Source of the DNA: Gibbula magus
Lineage: Eukaryota > Mollusca > Gastropoda > Trochida > Trochidae
Length of the DNA stretch: 64,000 bases
Reading direction: 5' to 3'
Assembly (NCBI GenBank): GCA_936450465.1
Contig: OW388289.1
Span: 80,369,093-80,433,092, forward strand
Of the stretch, positions 24,226 to 35,566 are shown one piece after another. The stretch's first letter is position 1, and each line of letters opens with the position of its first letter. Under the pieces are notes generated by a model. It made no database searches. It saw nothing but the letters and a program-made list of their open reading frames with translations, and was not told the origin of the DNA. The position numbers were made by a program, and so were the translations under genes.

Positions 24226-27200
24226 GTAGGGAAAGTGTTGGGTGATGATGAACTTATGCTTATTGAATAGTTTCATTGTGTTTGTCCTTAAATCATTATC
24301 TCATTAATGGATAGTCATCTTCATGACTATAGCAAATGTAAAGTTTATATGTACGTCCACGAATTTGGTCTCCCTTGTTTTTCCAATATATAGTGTCATG
24401 GAGTCATTTGCCTGAAAGGACTGTATGTGTAAAAATAATCTCTTAGTTGATGAACTCGGCACAACACCGATTCCTTTTCAGTTTTCCCTATTCTTTCTAA
24501 ACCGTAAATTATACATTTTACTCTTAACAATATGATTGACTTGTCACCGAGTCACCATTATGTTGTTAAAGTTAAAGTACCAGATCGATCAAATTCTTTG
24601 CAAGCAGCAATGGCATCTTTGCATTTATGTGTTTTCTCTAAAATTTTCTGTTATAAGTTTTGAATTTGACACCAAAGATAGATGGTCAAAAAGGTTGTCA
24701 GGTATTATTTATCCACCATTTTGTTTGTTATTTGAGAGAATGAATATGAAGAAGAAAAGATTTTGAAGCCAAATCAAAACTGATGCACACATTATGAATG
24801 AACATCACTATGCATTCTGGCCAAGCTGTTACAGAACCCTTCTGTATTGTAACGCCATTAATTGCTAATTTATTTGAAAGAATTTGAGTATTGATACGTT
24901 TGCAATATCGTGAAATGGCATGTCTGTTGTTTGCAGGGTTCGGTCCGTTTGGTTGTCACAAAGTGAATGCAAGCTGGGTGGCGGTACAGGAACTGGACAA
25001 GCTTGGTCTCGGAGACGACATAGATCTGATAACCACCGAGCTTGCGGTCGAGTATGACACCGTCTCAAATGCAATACCTGAGCTCTGGAAGAAACATTCC
25101 CCAGTGGTGAGCACAATGGTTATGATCTTCATGATTTAAATAGGGGTGAAACGGCTCTCAGTTCACTGAGTTCAGTGCACTGTGCATCAAAGTGTATATT
25201 CAGTTTCGACTGCATACCATACTTGTTAATTATACCCCTGTTACGAAGTAAGCGGGGGTATAAAGCGGTTATTCCGTCCGTCCTTCCGTCCGTCCGTCCT
25301 TCTGTCCGGTCAATTTTCTCAAAAACCGTCAAAGGTACATCAAACAAACTTTGTACAGATGTTAACCATGTTCTTCCGAGCGCGCACAGACAATTTTTGG
25401 ACTAGTTTATTGTGTTCAATGGGGACAAGTTTTCTCGGATACTGTTCAACCTAGGTGGATGAAATTTTGGTTGTGAGTACTCATGACCATACTCTTTATC
25501 GAGTTCGAAAACCAGTTCCGAAATATTATTTTTATACCCCCGCTACGAAGTAGTCAGGGGTATATAGCGCTCAGCGCGTCCGTCCGTCTGTCCGGAACAC
25601 TTTTGGTTCCGCTCATAACTCAAATACTACTTGTTCAATTGTTATGAAACTTTATACATGTACACTTTATGGTCCCTAGATGTGCCTTTTCTATGTTTCC
25701 CTCAGATTCCATGATTATTTTTTCAGATTTTCCACTTTTAAGCGTTTTTGTGTGCGTGTCTATGGTCACACTTTTGGTTCCGCTCATAACTCAAATACTA
25801 CTTGTTCAATTGTTATGAAACTTTATACATGTACACTTTATGGTCCCTAGATGTGCCTTTTCTATGTTTCACTCAGATTCCATGATTATTTTTTCAGATT
25901 TTCCACTTTTAAGCGTCTTTGTGTGCGCGTCTATGCTTACACTTTTGGTTCCGCTCATAACTCAAATACTACTTGTTCAATTGTTATGAAACTTTATACA
26001 TGTACACTTTATGGTCCCTAGATGTGCCTTTTCTATGTTTCACTCAGATTCCATGATTATTTTTTCAGATTTTCCACTTTTAAGCGTCTTTGTGTGCGCG
26101 TCTATGGTCACACTTTTGGTTCCGCTCATAACTCAAATACTACTTGTTTCCAAGAAGGTATTAACACCTCATATACATAGCTTCTTTCTTATAAATCTGG
26201 TAAATGATTTTGACATGTTCACATTCAAGGTCAAAGGTCAAGGTCATGAGTGCTTTAATTACTACAATAATCCTTGTAAACATGATAACTTCAAACGTTT
26301 TTGTGCTGTCAGGCTCTTATTTGGTATATATCAACTATGGAGATAGACCAAGATTTGAAAAAGTTTTCGCTTAAATCTGTCAAAGGTCAAGGTCACAGCA
26401 AGGTCACAACTTAAGCATGCTATTGTGAATATGACTTATGTTAACAATGAACACTTTGAGTCATTGCATGATTGTTATACACAATGAAAAGTAATCAGTG
26501 ATGGTGTGACCTTGAAGGTCTAAGGTCATGGTCAAGGTCATGAGATATTGGTTCAGGCCATGTTAATCCTTTGATCCAATTTTGAAATCAGAAATAGGTT
26601 TTAAGAACAAACTTGTGAAAAGTGAACCCAGTGATGATTCAGTGATGAACTAACTTGAATAATGAAAAAATTTTGGTCCAAAAAAAATCCCATTTTATTT
26701 ATGCTGAGGAGAAGGCGGAACAGGGAAAGGCGAGACCCAAAGTTTCGGAGCTGCTCTGCTTTTGCGGTGTCCCGCAATCGCTCTTCTAGTTGTTCAAATG
26801 TTACGAAACCACTTTGACTTTAACTTCTAAAACATGCTTAGAGGTGTAATACTTACTCTGCTTTAATAATATATGTTATGGTCTTTTCATACAAAAGTTT
26901 AAACATTGATACCCTTTTGCTATTTTCAAACATTTCTCTTTGTCCAATGTTAATGTAAAAGCGGGGGTATCATGAGTGAGCTTTGCTCACTAATTCTCTT
27001 GTTTACGGAGTTATGGCCCTTGAAACCGAAATTGAACTTGTACCAGAAGAACTGTGATGCTCCAATGGGGACAAGTTTTCTCAGAAACTATTACATCTAG
27101 GTGAATGAAATTTAATATGGAGGTAGTCCAGATGATACTCTTCATCGAGTTCGAAAACCAGTTCCGAAATATTATTTTTCACGGAGTTATGGCCCTTGAA

Positions 27201-30200
27201 TTCGAAATTGAACTTAGTACCAAAAGAACTGTGAAGCTCCAATGGGGACAAGTTTTCTTGGAAACTGTTACATCTAGGTGAATGAAATTTAATATGGAGG
27301 TAGTCCAGATGATGCTCTTCATCGAGTTCAAAAACCAGTTCCGAAATGTTATTTTTTACGGAGTAAAGGCCCTTGAATCCGAAATTGAAGTTGGTACCAA
27401 AAGAACTGTGATGCTCCAATGGGGACAAGTTTTCTCGGAAACTATTACATCTAGGTGAATGAAATTTAATATGGAGGTAGTCCAGATGATACTCTTCATC
27501 GAGTTCACAGTCCAGTTCAGAAATATTATTACGGAGTTATGAAGCCCTTGAATCTGTAATTGAACTTGGTACAAATTACCGGTGTGATGCCCTAATGGGA
27601 AAAATTAAGTTACCGTACCTGAAAAATATTACATCTGGGTGAATGAAATTTGTAATAACAGTCAGTTGCTAAAATTATTTTGGACAATATTATGATGCTT
27701 GAAGCTGTTTTTTAAACATAGTAACCTTCACATCTATAATTTTCAATGGACGGATAGCGGATGGCGGGGGTATGTGAGCCATGCTCACTTTTTTCTTGTT
27801 TCATGACTTGTTATTAATATTTTCTTTTTTACATTCATTAGACTTTCTTTTCAAGAAAAAATGTGTTTTGTTGTGACTTTAGTTAAAAAAAATTTTATCT
27901 GAACCGAATCGAAAATGTAGTGATCTGAGGTTTTTGTACAGCAATAATTACTGAACCGTTCATTGATTGGTTGATGTCTGATCTCTCTCTACTGTGATAT
28001 TTTTTTGACGAAACTTTTGTGGACTAAATGTTTGGGTATGTAGAGTCACTAACAATAAGTCTTTCCCCAAACCATAAGATACAGATTGCAGAAAAGTTAA
28101 TGTGTGTTACAGAATTCGGTGAGCAGTTGGAGAGTGTTTGGTGGCTCATGCTATTTTGTGTGATGTTTTGGGTATGCATGTTGTCATATGATAATAGCAA
28201 CATGAACAGACATAAGTACATTACAGTCCTTGATACAAATATCGAGGAACCTTCGTTGACTCTAAGTTAAACTGGAAGTCTAACACTGAAGCTTTGTACA
28301 ACAAATGCCAGCAGCGTCTCCATCTCATGCGCAAACTCAGATCGTTCAATGTTAACCCGTCTGTCATGTCTTCTTTTTATGTAGCATTTATCCAAAGCAT
28401 TTTAACATTTTCATTTCATTGTTGGTACGGGTCTCTCTCAGTTCATCTGAAATCTAAAGTGAACAAAATTGTAAACATTGCAAGTAAAATCGCTGGGGTC
28501 AAATTTGAATGTTTAACAGAAATATATGAGCGGCAAATCTTAAATCAAGCTGTTAAAATCATATCTGACCCAACACATTATTTACATTCGGAATATCACA
28601 TCCTCCCTTCAGGCCACTGCTACAAAGTTCCAGTTTTGAAAACTAAGGGAGCCCGTACATCATTTGTACCAAACACAATATCTCTTTTAAATACACGTGT
28701 AAATACTTAAAGTTATATGTCAATAGAATGATATGATGTATTTGTATCCCTGTTTGTTTTTGTTTTTTTTAGCTCTGTTGATGTAAAGCAAATTCCTGAG
28801 AAGGCAATAAAGTATTATTATTATTATTATTATTGATCACTAACTTCTAAAACATTCAGTACCTTTTTATGCACATGGATATATGCATAAAAGGATTAGA
28901 TAGTCATGAAGGGGAGGGTTCTTTCGGGGTATTTTTTGTGGAAACGAAATTCCAGGGCATATCCCTGTTAACACATATATGTTATTAATACATGATTAAA
29001 ACACAGTCAAATTGAAAGATACTGATGGAGGTAATAGTTCGATGACTTTATATTTCATTTAATACTTGATAAACACAAGCGTACATTTGTTGAAAAATGA
29101 CATAAACAACAATGAGAACTGAAGCCATTCATCGACGCTGCGAGGTCGAAAACTTCGCTACAGCATATAACAGCAAAATGTTTATAAGTTTTATGACATG
29201 TTATGTGTTACTATGTGAATACTCTATCAGTGTATGTCTTTAGTTTTTTAATTGCAAAATAAGGTACAATATAGCGTGTTTTCATTTCACGTAATGCAAA
29301 GAGATCTAAGATGGTGACAGAACCCTCCCTTTATGCCACTGACTATACGTATATATGCAATAAGGTGGACGTTTATTAATATTGTTATATTTGGCATCAC
29401 GCCATCTCAGGGATTAAAACTAGCTTCAAACATATGGTAGCCTGAAGGCCTAGTCCTTTTGATTTTTACTAGCCCAATACAAGTATCACTAGCCCGTATC
29501 TCCCAGTAATCTAACAATTATAACTTATGTTTGAACTACAATGGCAAGTATTTTCCCTACTTCAATCATTCACATCTGATACCATTGTTGCTGATAAAAA
29601 CAAGAATGTCTACTCATACTTTGACTATTCATAATGATCAGAATTTTTCAATGGCCCACAGGGCTAGTAGAAGCTAACATTTACTAGCCCGGTGTCATTT
29701 TTTACTAGCCCTGCGCTATCTGCATTACGGCAGTACAAATTCAAAGCCACATCTTCAGAGTCATTTGTCAGCCCTGACTGTACAAACTTATCCATTAGGC
29801 CACAGAGACCCTGACAAAAACAAGGTCCATCAACTGGTAGTTGCACCATTATTACATTCAATACCCATGTAATAGATGTACAGGAATTTAGTAGTCAGGA
29901 TTCAAGTTTTAGAAACCAAAATACACCAAGTCCTGTTGCAACCCTAAATAGCAAACCTGACCCACTTTCCAGTTGGTGGTCCACGTTGGGGTGTCTGGTA
30001 TTGCTACAGAGCTTACCTTGGAGCAACAAGCGCACAACGACGGATACGACAAACATGACATCAACGGCACATGTCCCTCAACACGATGCTGTGTAGACGG
30101 TGCGGACAACAGCATCACGTCCCAGATAGACATGCAGTATGTGTGCCAGGAGGTCAACAACGCAGGCATCAGTGTCAAGGCTGTTGTCTCTCATGATGCT

Positions 30201-30871
30201 GGGAGGTAGGGTACTCAACAATTGTCTCTGGAAACCTTTCAGAATGAAATATCAACATATGAATAAACTGGATGAATTAGAAATACTTCTGTGAAATCTT
30301 GAGGGTAAAAGGTTGAATCGATGTTATTGTGCTTCTAACTGTTGGCAAGAATATTTCAGGATCCATTCATTAGCTTCAAACATGTAAGGAACCATTTCTG
30401 TATTTCAGTTAGCAAAAGAGGTTTTTTATGGAAACTAGTCAATTTAAACTTATACGTGCATGGCTAGTTAATTAAATTTCACATTTTGGGTACACAAAAC
30501 AACTATCTTTGAACTATAAGACTTTTGAAAATCAGGATCTTGTGGAATTCTAAGGCATGCAACTGAACAAAAGCATTGTAGTTCAGATATTGAGATGTTT
30601 TAGGATGGTTAAAAGGTTATATTTCTACTATTGATATGTACACAAGAGTTATTTCTATGTGTATGAACAATATGATCGCTTCATTCTCTTGATAAAATTG
30701 TTCTGTCTTGTCAGGTACCTGTGTGATTTTGTGTTTTTCACTTCGCTGCACATCGACCGATGCCGTGCTGCCTTCGTCCACGTGCCTCCGCTCAATGCCC
30801 CCTATACGTCACGTGAGCTTGCTGAGGGGCTCCAACATGCCATCCTTGCCATGCTCAAGCAACTGTCTTGA
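24192..30871 (+). CDS. PGPEP1: pyroglutamyl-peptidase I (peptidase family C15), complete, 4 exons
   Basis: Join 24192-24225, 24937-25106, 29973-30205 and 30715-30871: 594 nt, 197 residues plus stop. The enzyme is a cytosolic cysteine peptidase that removes N-terminal pyroglutamate from peptides. The protein aligns without gaps to vertebrate PGPEP1 over about 172 residues. Visible marks are the N-terminal VTGFGPFG loop (residues 10-17), VNASW (21-25), the LVVHVGVSG strand (69-77), catalytic Glu85 (codon 30021-30023), Cys149 in DAGRYLCDF (codon 30722-30724) and His168 in AFVHVPPL (codon 30779-30781). All introns are GT-AG and exon phases agree. The start is chosen because the ATG sits in an AAAATG context 11 codons before TGFGPFG, as in the family. 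The C terminus is about 12 residues shorter than the human protein (209 aa). A MITE ends 135 bp upstream; intron 2 is swollen to 4.9 kb by transposons. Identity is close to certain; expression is untested. Confidence 0.95.
24937..25106 (+). CDS. PGPEP1: PGPEP1 exon 2 (substrate-loop region)
   Basis: Acceptor TTTGCAG just before 24937, donor GTGAGC at 25107. Encodes residues 12-68, including GFGPFG, VNASWVAVQEL and the PELWKKHSP end. Using this donor gives phase 0 and joins directly to LVVHVGVSG in exon 3. Confidence 0.95.
25533..27001 (+). mobile_element. nested TATACCCC...CTTG element (inner copy)
   Basis: 1469 bp inserted in a T tract of the outer element's core. The start reads TATACCCCCGCTACGAAGTAG. 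A short CGTCCGTCCGTCTGTCC follows, then 3.3 tandem copies of a 171-bp core (from 25598, 25769, 25940, 26111). A unique 3' part rich in AGGTCA words follows. The end reads AGCGGGGGTAT..GTGAGC-TTT-GCTCAC plus ten bases to CTTG. Removing it restores the 177-bp periodicity of the outer array exactly. It encodes no protein. Confidence 0.85.
25598..26150 (+). repeat. 171-bp core tandem repeat, ~3.3 copies
   Basis: Units start CACTTTTGGTTCCGCTCATA at 25598, 25769, 25940 and 26111, with very high identity. On the minus strand each contains AAAAGGCACATCTAGGGA, which links them to the cores of the 17.8-19.0 kb element. Confidence 0.92.
28230..28840 (+). mobile_element. truncated non-LTR retrotransposon: C-terminal end of reverse transcriptase ORF and 3' tail
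   Basis: In frame from about 28240, the sequence reads GTFVDSKLNWKSNTEALYNK, then CQQRLHLMRKLRSFNV, FIQSILTFSFHCWYGSLS, LNQAVKIISDPTHYLHSEY and LPSGHCYKVPVLKT, stopping at 28710. This arrangement is the post-catalytic C terminus of LINE-type reverse transcriptases common in fish and molluscs. The 3' region has AATAAAG and a (TTA)n tail to about 28837, as in LINEs that end in a microsatellite. Catalytic motifs are absent, so this is a 5'-truncated dead copy. The clade (CR1/L2/Rex1-like) is not settled. Confidence 0.8.
29405..29861 (-). pseudogene. degenerate coding-like sequence of unknown family
   Basis: An open stretch on the minus strand reads GPCFCQGLCGLMDKFVQSGL, SEDVALNL and NADSAGLVKNDTGLVNV, then is broken by several stops and at least one frame change. 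A further readable piece follows (GLVKIKRTRPSGYHMFEASF). Repeated GLV codons give the recurring DNA word ACTAGCCC. It looks like a decayed coding repeat or transposon piece in PGPEP1 intron 2; the family was not identified. Confidence 0.35.
29973..30205 (+). CDS. PGPEP1: PGPEP1 exon 3 (catalytic Glu85)
   Basis: Acceptor TTTCCAG before 29973, donor GTAGGG at 30206. Encodes residues 69-145 and two bases of Arg146: LVVHVGVSG, Glu85 in the LTLEQ segment, a Cys-rich stretch (Cys102, Cys107, Cys108) and the DAGR approach to the catalytic cysteine. Confidence 0.95.
30715..30871 (+). CDS. PGPEP1: PGPEP1 exon 4 (catalytic Cys149 and His168, stop)
   Basis: Acceptor CTTGTCAG before 30715; stop TGA at 30869-30871. 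Encodes YLCDF with the nucleophile Cys149, then AAFVHVPPL with His168, and an amphipathic C-terminal helix ending LKQLS. Confidence 0.95.
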
Positions 30872-32856
30872 CCTCGGTCTGACCTAGCATCCTCATTGAT
30901 ATTTACACAAACTGTTGAGCATAATTCCCAAAATTGCAATAAGTGAACGCTCAGCACGTGTCTCAATCATGCACGTCACTTACCAATCAAAAACAGTATC
31001 AGCACTGTGTCAAATCTTATTTCAATTTGACCAAACCACATTTTTGATCTAAGAACACTTTGTTTGAACGTGTGCCCAAATGAACCTTGACATTAAACAT
31101 CGAGTGAGAGTGCTTCCTATTGAAGTACAGTGCATTTTCTGTGTAACCATTGGTTGTCACGAACAACAGAATGTCATCTCTTCTATGTTTGCCCGAAAAT
31201 TTTATTTCTCTTCATAATGTTGATAGATGAAGTAATGGTTGAATTTTCTGTTGATTTAGAATAGGTTCTTTCTATTTCATTCATTTTTTTACACTGGGCA
31301 ATTGTTCCCTAAAAGTGTTCTTAGATTGATATATGTGTGTGATGTGATTTTGATTTTGATTTTGATTGGAATTGCATTTCTATCAAGATTCTGTATTACG
31401 ACATGAGGTAAATAGTAGTATCCATATTCAATGTTTGTATAAAATGAAATTCCATTGATGTTGCACACAAAATTTGTAATCAATTATGTACAATTGTTAG
31501 ATGTTTCCTTACACAAGAATTAGATGTGAAACTTTGCACTTTTCAGTATAGTTCCAAGATATGTTGGACGCAGAATGGCTGCTGATCATAGAAGCTGAAC
31601 TTAAAATTTGAAAAAGGGAGTATTTGTTATTGCAAATTATCTGTTTGATGATTCTTTACATTTGAGCATATTGTCATCCGTTCAACGTGTTCAGATAATC
31701 TTCTCAATAGTCATATCTACACTTGTGTTACTCCACAATTTTGTACTGTTTTAAAGTTTTCCACATTTCTAATTGTAGTTAGCATTGTTAGCATTGTCTG
31801 AGTTACAGGGGGGAAAAGAATCCAAATGATATATGTCGCATTTATAACCGACTTCTGTTTGTTAGGGCATAAATTAATCTAATTCAATTGTGAAGTTGTA
31901 AAGTTTGAAACGTCATAATCAGAAATTGACTTTTGTATAAATATTTTACATCATATTTATGATCCTTTTGACTGAACAACTTTGATACTTCTGTGAAGTT
32001 TATGGCATTACCCATATCTACGTTATTTCTATGTCTGATTATCAAGCAATACTTTGTATACCTCAACACACTTCATTGGGAAAACTCATTGAAGATGACT
32101 CATTACATTCTCTCTTTCAAAGGTATAAACATTTACAATGATATTGGTTATCAGCATCGTAGAAATCAGAAACATACCAGTTGGTGAAATAAACTATATT
32201 CACTTCATGACAGTTCCATGGCGTTGACCATTCTCCCTTCACAGGTTACTCAACTCATTTCCTTCACACATACCTCTGACACAAGTGGAGCATTTCTCAG
32301 CTAGAAATAGAGTGTCCTGGTTGGTTGCAATCTAGTTAGATGTGCAATCGGTCAAGTTTCAAACTGAACATTTGTTCTGTTCCCATAACTGTATGGAAGA
32401 TTAGAGTCCCTCCTGCTGAGTGATGTGCACATTTCTTGTACAAGCACTGAAGTCAGTTGGAGATGTAAAATGATATTTGATTGGATAGAAATAAGGATGT
32501 TATAAATGTTGCAAACTTTCACTACTAGGGGATAAGTTGAATATTGTGAAAATGGCCAACTTGTAATGGAGGTTATGTTGGAAGGAATGACTAGAGTAAC
32601 CTCTGTGGGAAGAGAATGGGTGTGAAACTATTCTAACTGTATTACAGACACTTGAACAATTCAACAAAGTTGCTCAAATGTCATCAACGACATCAGTCTG
32701 AATAGAAGCTTTTTCTTACAAGTTTTTGTGATCAATAGATGAGAGTTGTTTTGTTTACCTTCAACATGAGTCCCGAACATCTCGGATTCAAGGCATGTTT
32801 TATGCATGTATTATGCATGTATTATGCATTTTAGTCTCTTTGTACATTGTGTACAT
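30872..32856 (+). other. downstream region of PGPEP1, likely including its 3' UTR
   Basis: No other gene recognised. Open frames up to 65 codons lack motifs. A short (GATTTT)n run is at about 31346-31366. Confidence 0.45.
31092..32193 (+). promoter_or_regulatory. possible PGPEP1 polyadenylation signals
   Basis: ATTAAA at 31092-31097 and AATAAA at 32188-32193 are the most plausible 3'-end signals I noticed after the stop codon. In AT-rich DNA such hexamers are common by chance, so the true 3' end is not decided by sequence alone. Confidence 0.25.
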
Positions 32857-33880
32857 GATACTTATTGTGTGGAATTGTGATACTTGTTTTTGGTAGGTTC
32901 ACGATAATTATTGTGGTAGGTTCATAAGAGTTAATGTGGTAGGTTCATGATAATTAATTTGGTAGGTTCATAAGAGTTAATTTGGTTGGTTCATAAGAGT
33001 TAATGTGGTTGGTTCATGATAATTATTGTGGTAGGTTCATAAGAGTTAATGTGGTAGGTCATAATAATCGTGATAGGTTCATAAGAGTTAATGTAGTTGG
33101 TTCATGATAATTATTGTGGTAGGTTCATAAGAGTTAATGTGGTAGGTTCATGATAATTATTGTGGTAGGTTCATAAGAGTTAATGTGGTTGGTTCATAAG
33201 AGTTAATGTGGTAGGTTCATGATAATTATTGTGGTAGGTTCATAAGAGTTAATGTGGTAGGTTCATGATAATTATTGTGGTAAGTTCATAAGAGTTAATG
33301 TGGTAGGTTCATGATAATTATTGTGGTAGGTTCATAAGAGTTAATGTGGTTGGTTCATGATAATTATTGTGGTAGGTTCATAAGAGTTAATGTGGTAGGT
33401 TCATGATAATTATTTTGGTAGGTTCATAAGAGTTAATGTGGTTGGTTCATAAGAGTTAATGTGGTTGGTTCATGATAATTATTGTGGTAGGTTCATAAGA
33501 GTTAATGTGGTAGGTTCATGATAATTATTGTGGTAGGTTCATAATAGTTAATGTGGTAGGTTCATAAGAGTTAATGTGGTTGGTTCATAAGAGTTAATGT
33601 GGTAGGTTCACGATAATTATTTTGGTAGGTTCATAAGAGTTAATGTGGTTGGTTCATGATACTTATTGTGGTAGGTTCATGATAATTATTTTGGTAGGTT
33701 CATAAGAGTTAATGTGGTTGGTTCATGATAATTATTTTGGTAGGTTCATAAGAGTTAATGTGGTAGGTTCATGATACTTATTGTGGTAGGTTCATGATAA
33801 TTATTGTGGTAGGTTCATAAGAGTTAATATGGTTGGTTCATGATAATTATTGTGGTAGGTTCATGATACTTATTGTGTGT
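32857..33880 (+). repeat. 23-bp minisatellite, about 42 units of two alternating types
   Basis: Type A is AGGTTCATAAGAGTTAATG+TGGT and type B is AGGTTCATGATAATTATTG+TGGT. They mostly alternate (46-bp higher-order unit), with some A-A doublets and one short unit near 33057. Variants GGTTGG, ACGATAA and GATACTT are scattered. The flanks at 32857 and 33862 both read CATGATACTTATTGTGTG, suggesting the array grew from a single seed unit. Because 23 is not a multiple of three, and stops recur, it is noncoding. Confidence 0.95.
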
Positions 33881-35560
33881 CACACAGTCATAATGATATG
33901 TAGGAACATGTTCAGAATGGTCCAGGTCAAATAAACACGTGACATGAAATGTAAGTTGCTCTTGTAAATTATATAGTACTGAATAAGGAGCTATGAACTT
34001 AAGTTAGGCTCAGCAGTAACCGTATGTGTCCAGATACACCCAAGGATGCAGTCATGAAGACTGATATAAATATATTAGCTTTAAATAAGTGAAAGAGAGA
34101 GGCACTTAAACATAACTGAAGTCGTTCCACATAAGTTTACACATGTATAGTTTATTTTCGGGCGATGTTTGGCACCCTTCATCTCACTAAACGTCACTTT
34201 ATAATAAACTTTGTGTAAAGTTTGACACAACTTCAATTTCATTTTGTAGTGCCCCCCTCTTTGATAAAGATACCTGTAGCAACAAAATTTACCACATTAA
34301 TTTTTTTTTCTTTTAGGTTAATTTTTCTGTTTAAAACAATGCAAAAATACTAAAATACTTTATTGTATTTTTTACAGCTTTTATTTTACCATTTACAGCT
34401 ATTTTTCACTTACCGGTATTTCAAACCAGTTTCTCGGCAAACAAGGAAGCCTCTAACATATGTTTGCCATTCTGAATATGTCCCTAGTGTTCAGTAATTA
34501 CCAGATGTCGTTCATCATTGTGTTTTGAGACCATCTTGTAAATGTGCAGTTTTAATGTGATGTTTATGAACATGTGTTCATGTCAGCAAAAACTAGTCAG
34601 AAATCCATATCAAAAACACATTGTCTGTCAGATATATTTTTGTCGTTATTCATCTTACTCCACGAGTCCATAGAACAATGTCAATGTATTTATTCAGATG
34701 GTCCATCTGAAAGTTCAGTCCCAAACTTCATTGTGTGGTCCGTCTTTTAGATGAAATCCTCTTCTATTTTTTCTATGGAACATTTTGGTGTTGGTTTGAA
34801 TTTTTTAGCCTTTTTGTAGTAATTTTACAAAATTTTAATGTGTACAAAAGACTGCTTTTAATTGTATATCAACTATCAGTTTCATATTTTATCAAATATT
34901 CAAAGAATTTCATTAACTTACTATCATGATCAGATTTCCACTTGTTGATTCATGATTGTATTATTGTCACTTACGTAAGAACAACACAACAGAGACAGAC
35001 GGTGTGAAAATTGGTGATGTGATGTAAAAGTATGTAGAGTGTTTATTACATTAGAGATTGTTACCAGAAGAAGTATGTCATATGACTTTTATGAAACTAT
35101 TGTGAATATTTGTACTGACTGAGTGAGAGCACAAACACAAACCTGCACAAATTTTGAGAAAGTCATATGACACACATTCGATTTCTTAATTACCAGTTCT
35201 GTTCCATTTGAATTACTTCAAAATATTCAGAATATTACCCACTTCTCTTGCAACGACAAGCTACAAAGACGTCATGAACAACTGCTTTATAGTGTTCCAG
35301 AAGACAAAATATGCAAACTTGTGCCGAAAATTATTGCTTGGAAAACGTGGTGTGTGCACATGTGCAAAAATGGTAACAATGACATGTTATGATATTGAAA
35401 AGTGAATGCATAAATCAATGCTACGTCGCACATTCTTCCAGATGTGTTAGAACTGAGCTGTTTTGGATTCCACTTGATGCTTCAGAAGTTGAGAAGAAAA
35501 GATCCTCAAAACCAGAACAAATAAATTCTTGTGTCGTGCTATTAAAAATGAAGAGAGATA
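33881..35560. other. noncoding stretch
   Basis: No gene or repeat recognised; AT-rich. Confidence 0.45.
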
Positions 35561-35566
35561 AATGAA

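Larger units (their letters stand above)
25231..27798 (+). mobile_element. TATACCCC...CTTG element (HINE/pearl-like), outer copy in PGPEP1 intron 2
   Basis: Begins TATACCCC with a hairpin to GGGGGTATA, then a CCGTCCGTCC microsatellite. Tandem cores of 177 bp follow (GGGGACAAGTTTTCT at 25421, 27067, 27244, 27421). It ends GCGGGGGTATGTGAGC-CAT-GCTCAC plus ten bases to CTTG at 27798. The cores are split by another member of the family at 25533-27001. Flanking bases are T on both sides. The 72- and 115-codon open frames in the cores are repeat artefacts. Confidence 0.82.

Noticed and set aside
24865..25116. 83-codon minus-strand open frame across PGPEP1 exon 2
   Set aside because: It is the reverse strand of a well-supported catalytic-enzyme exon.
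25598..26150. Alpha-satellite-like centromeric repeat (171-bp period)
   Set aside because: The length match with primate alpha satellite is coincidental; the array has only 3.3 units and sits inside a mobile element.
27081..27428. 115-codon minus-strand open frame with internal peptide repeat
   Set aside because: The period of 177 bp is a multiple of three, so the core tandem repeat reads open by chance; no start, splice or homology support.
28028..28270. 80-codon open frame before the retrotransposon fragment
   Set aside because: Only the last bases overlap the reverse-transcriptase homology, and in another frame; the rest has no recognisable similarity.
32857..33880. CRISPR array
   Set aside because: Repeats are directly adjacent without spacers, no cas genes are present, and the locus is in an intron-bearing animal genome; it is a minisatellite.
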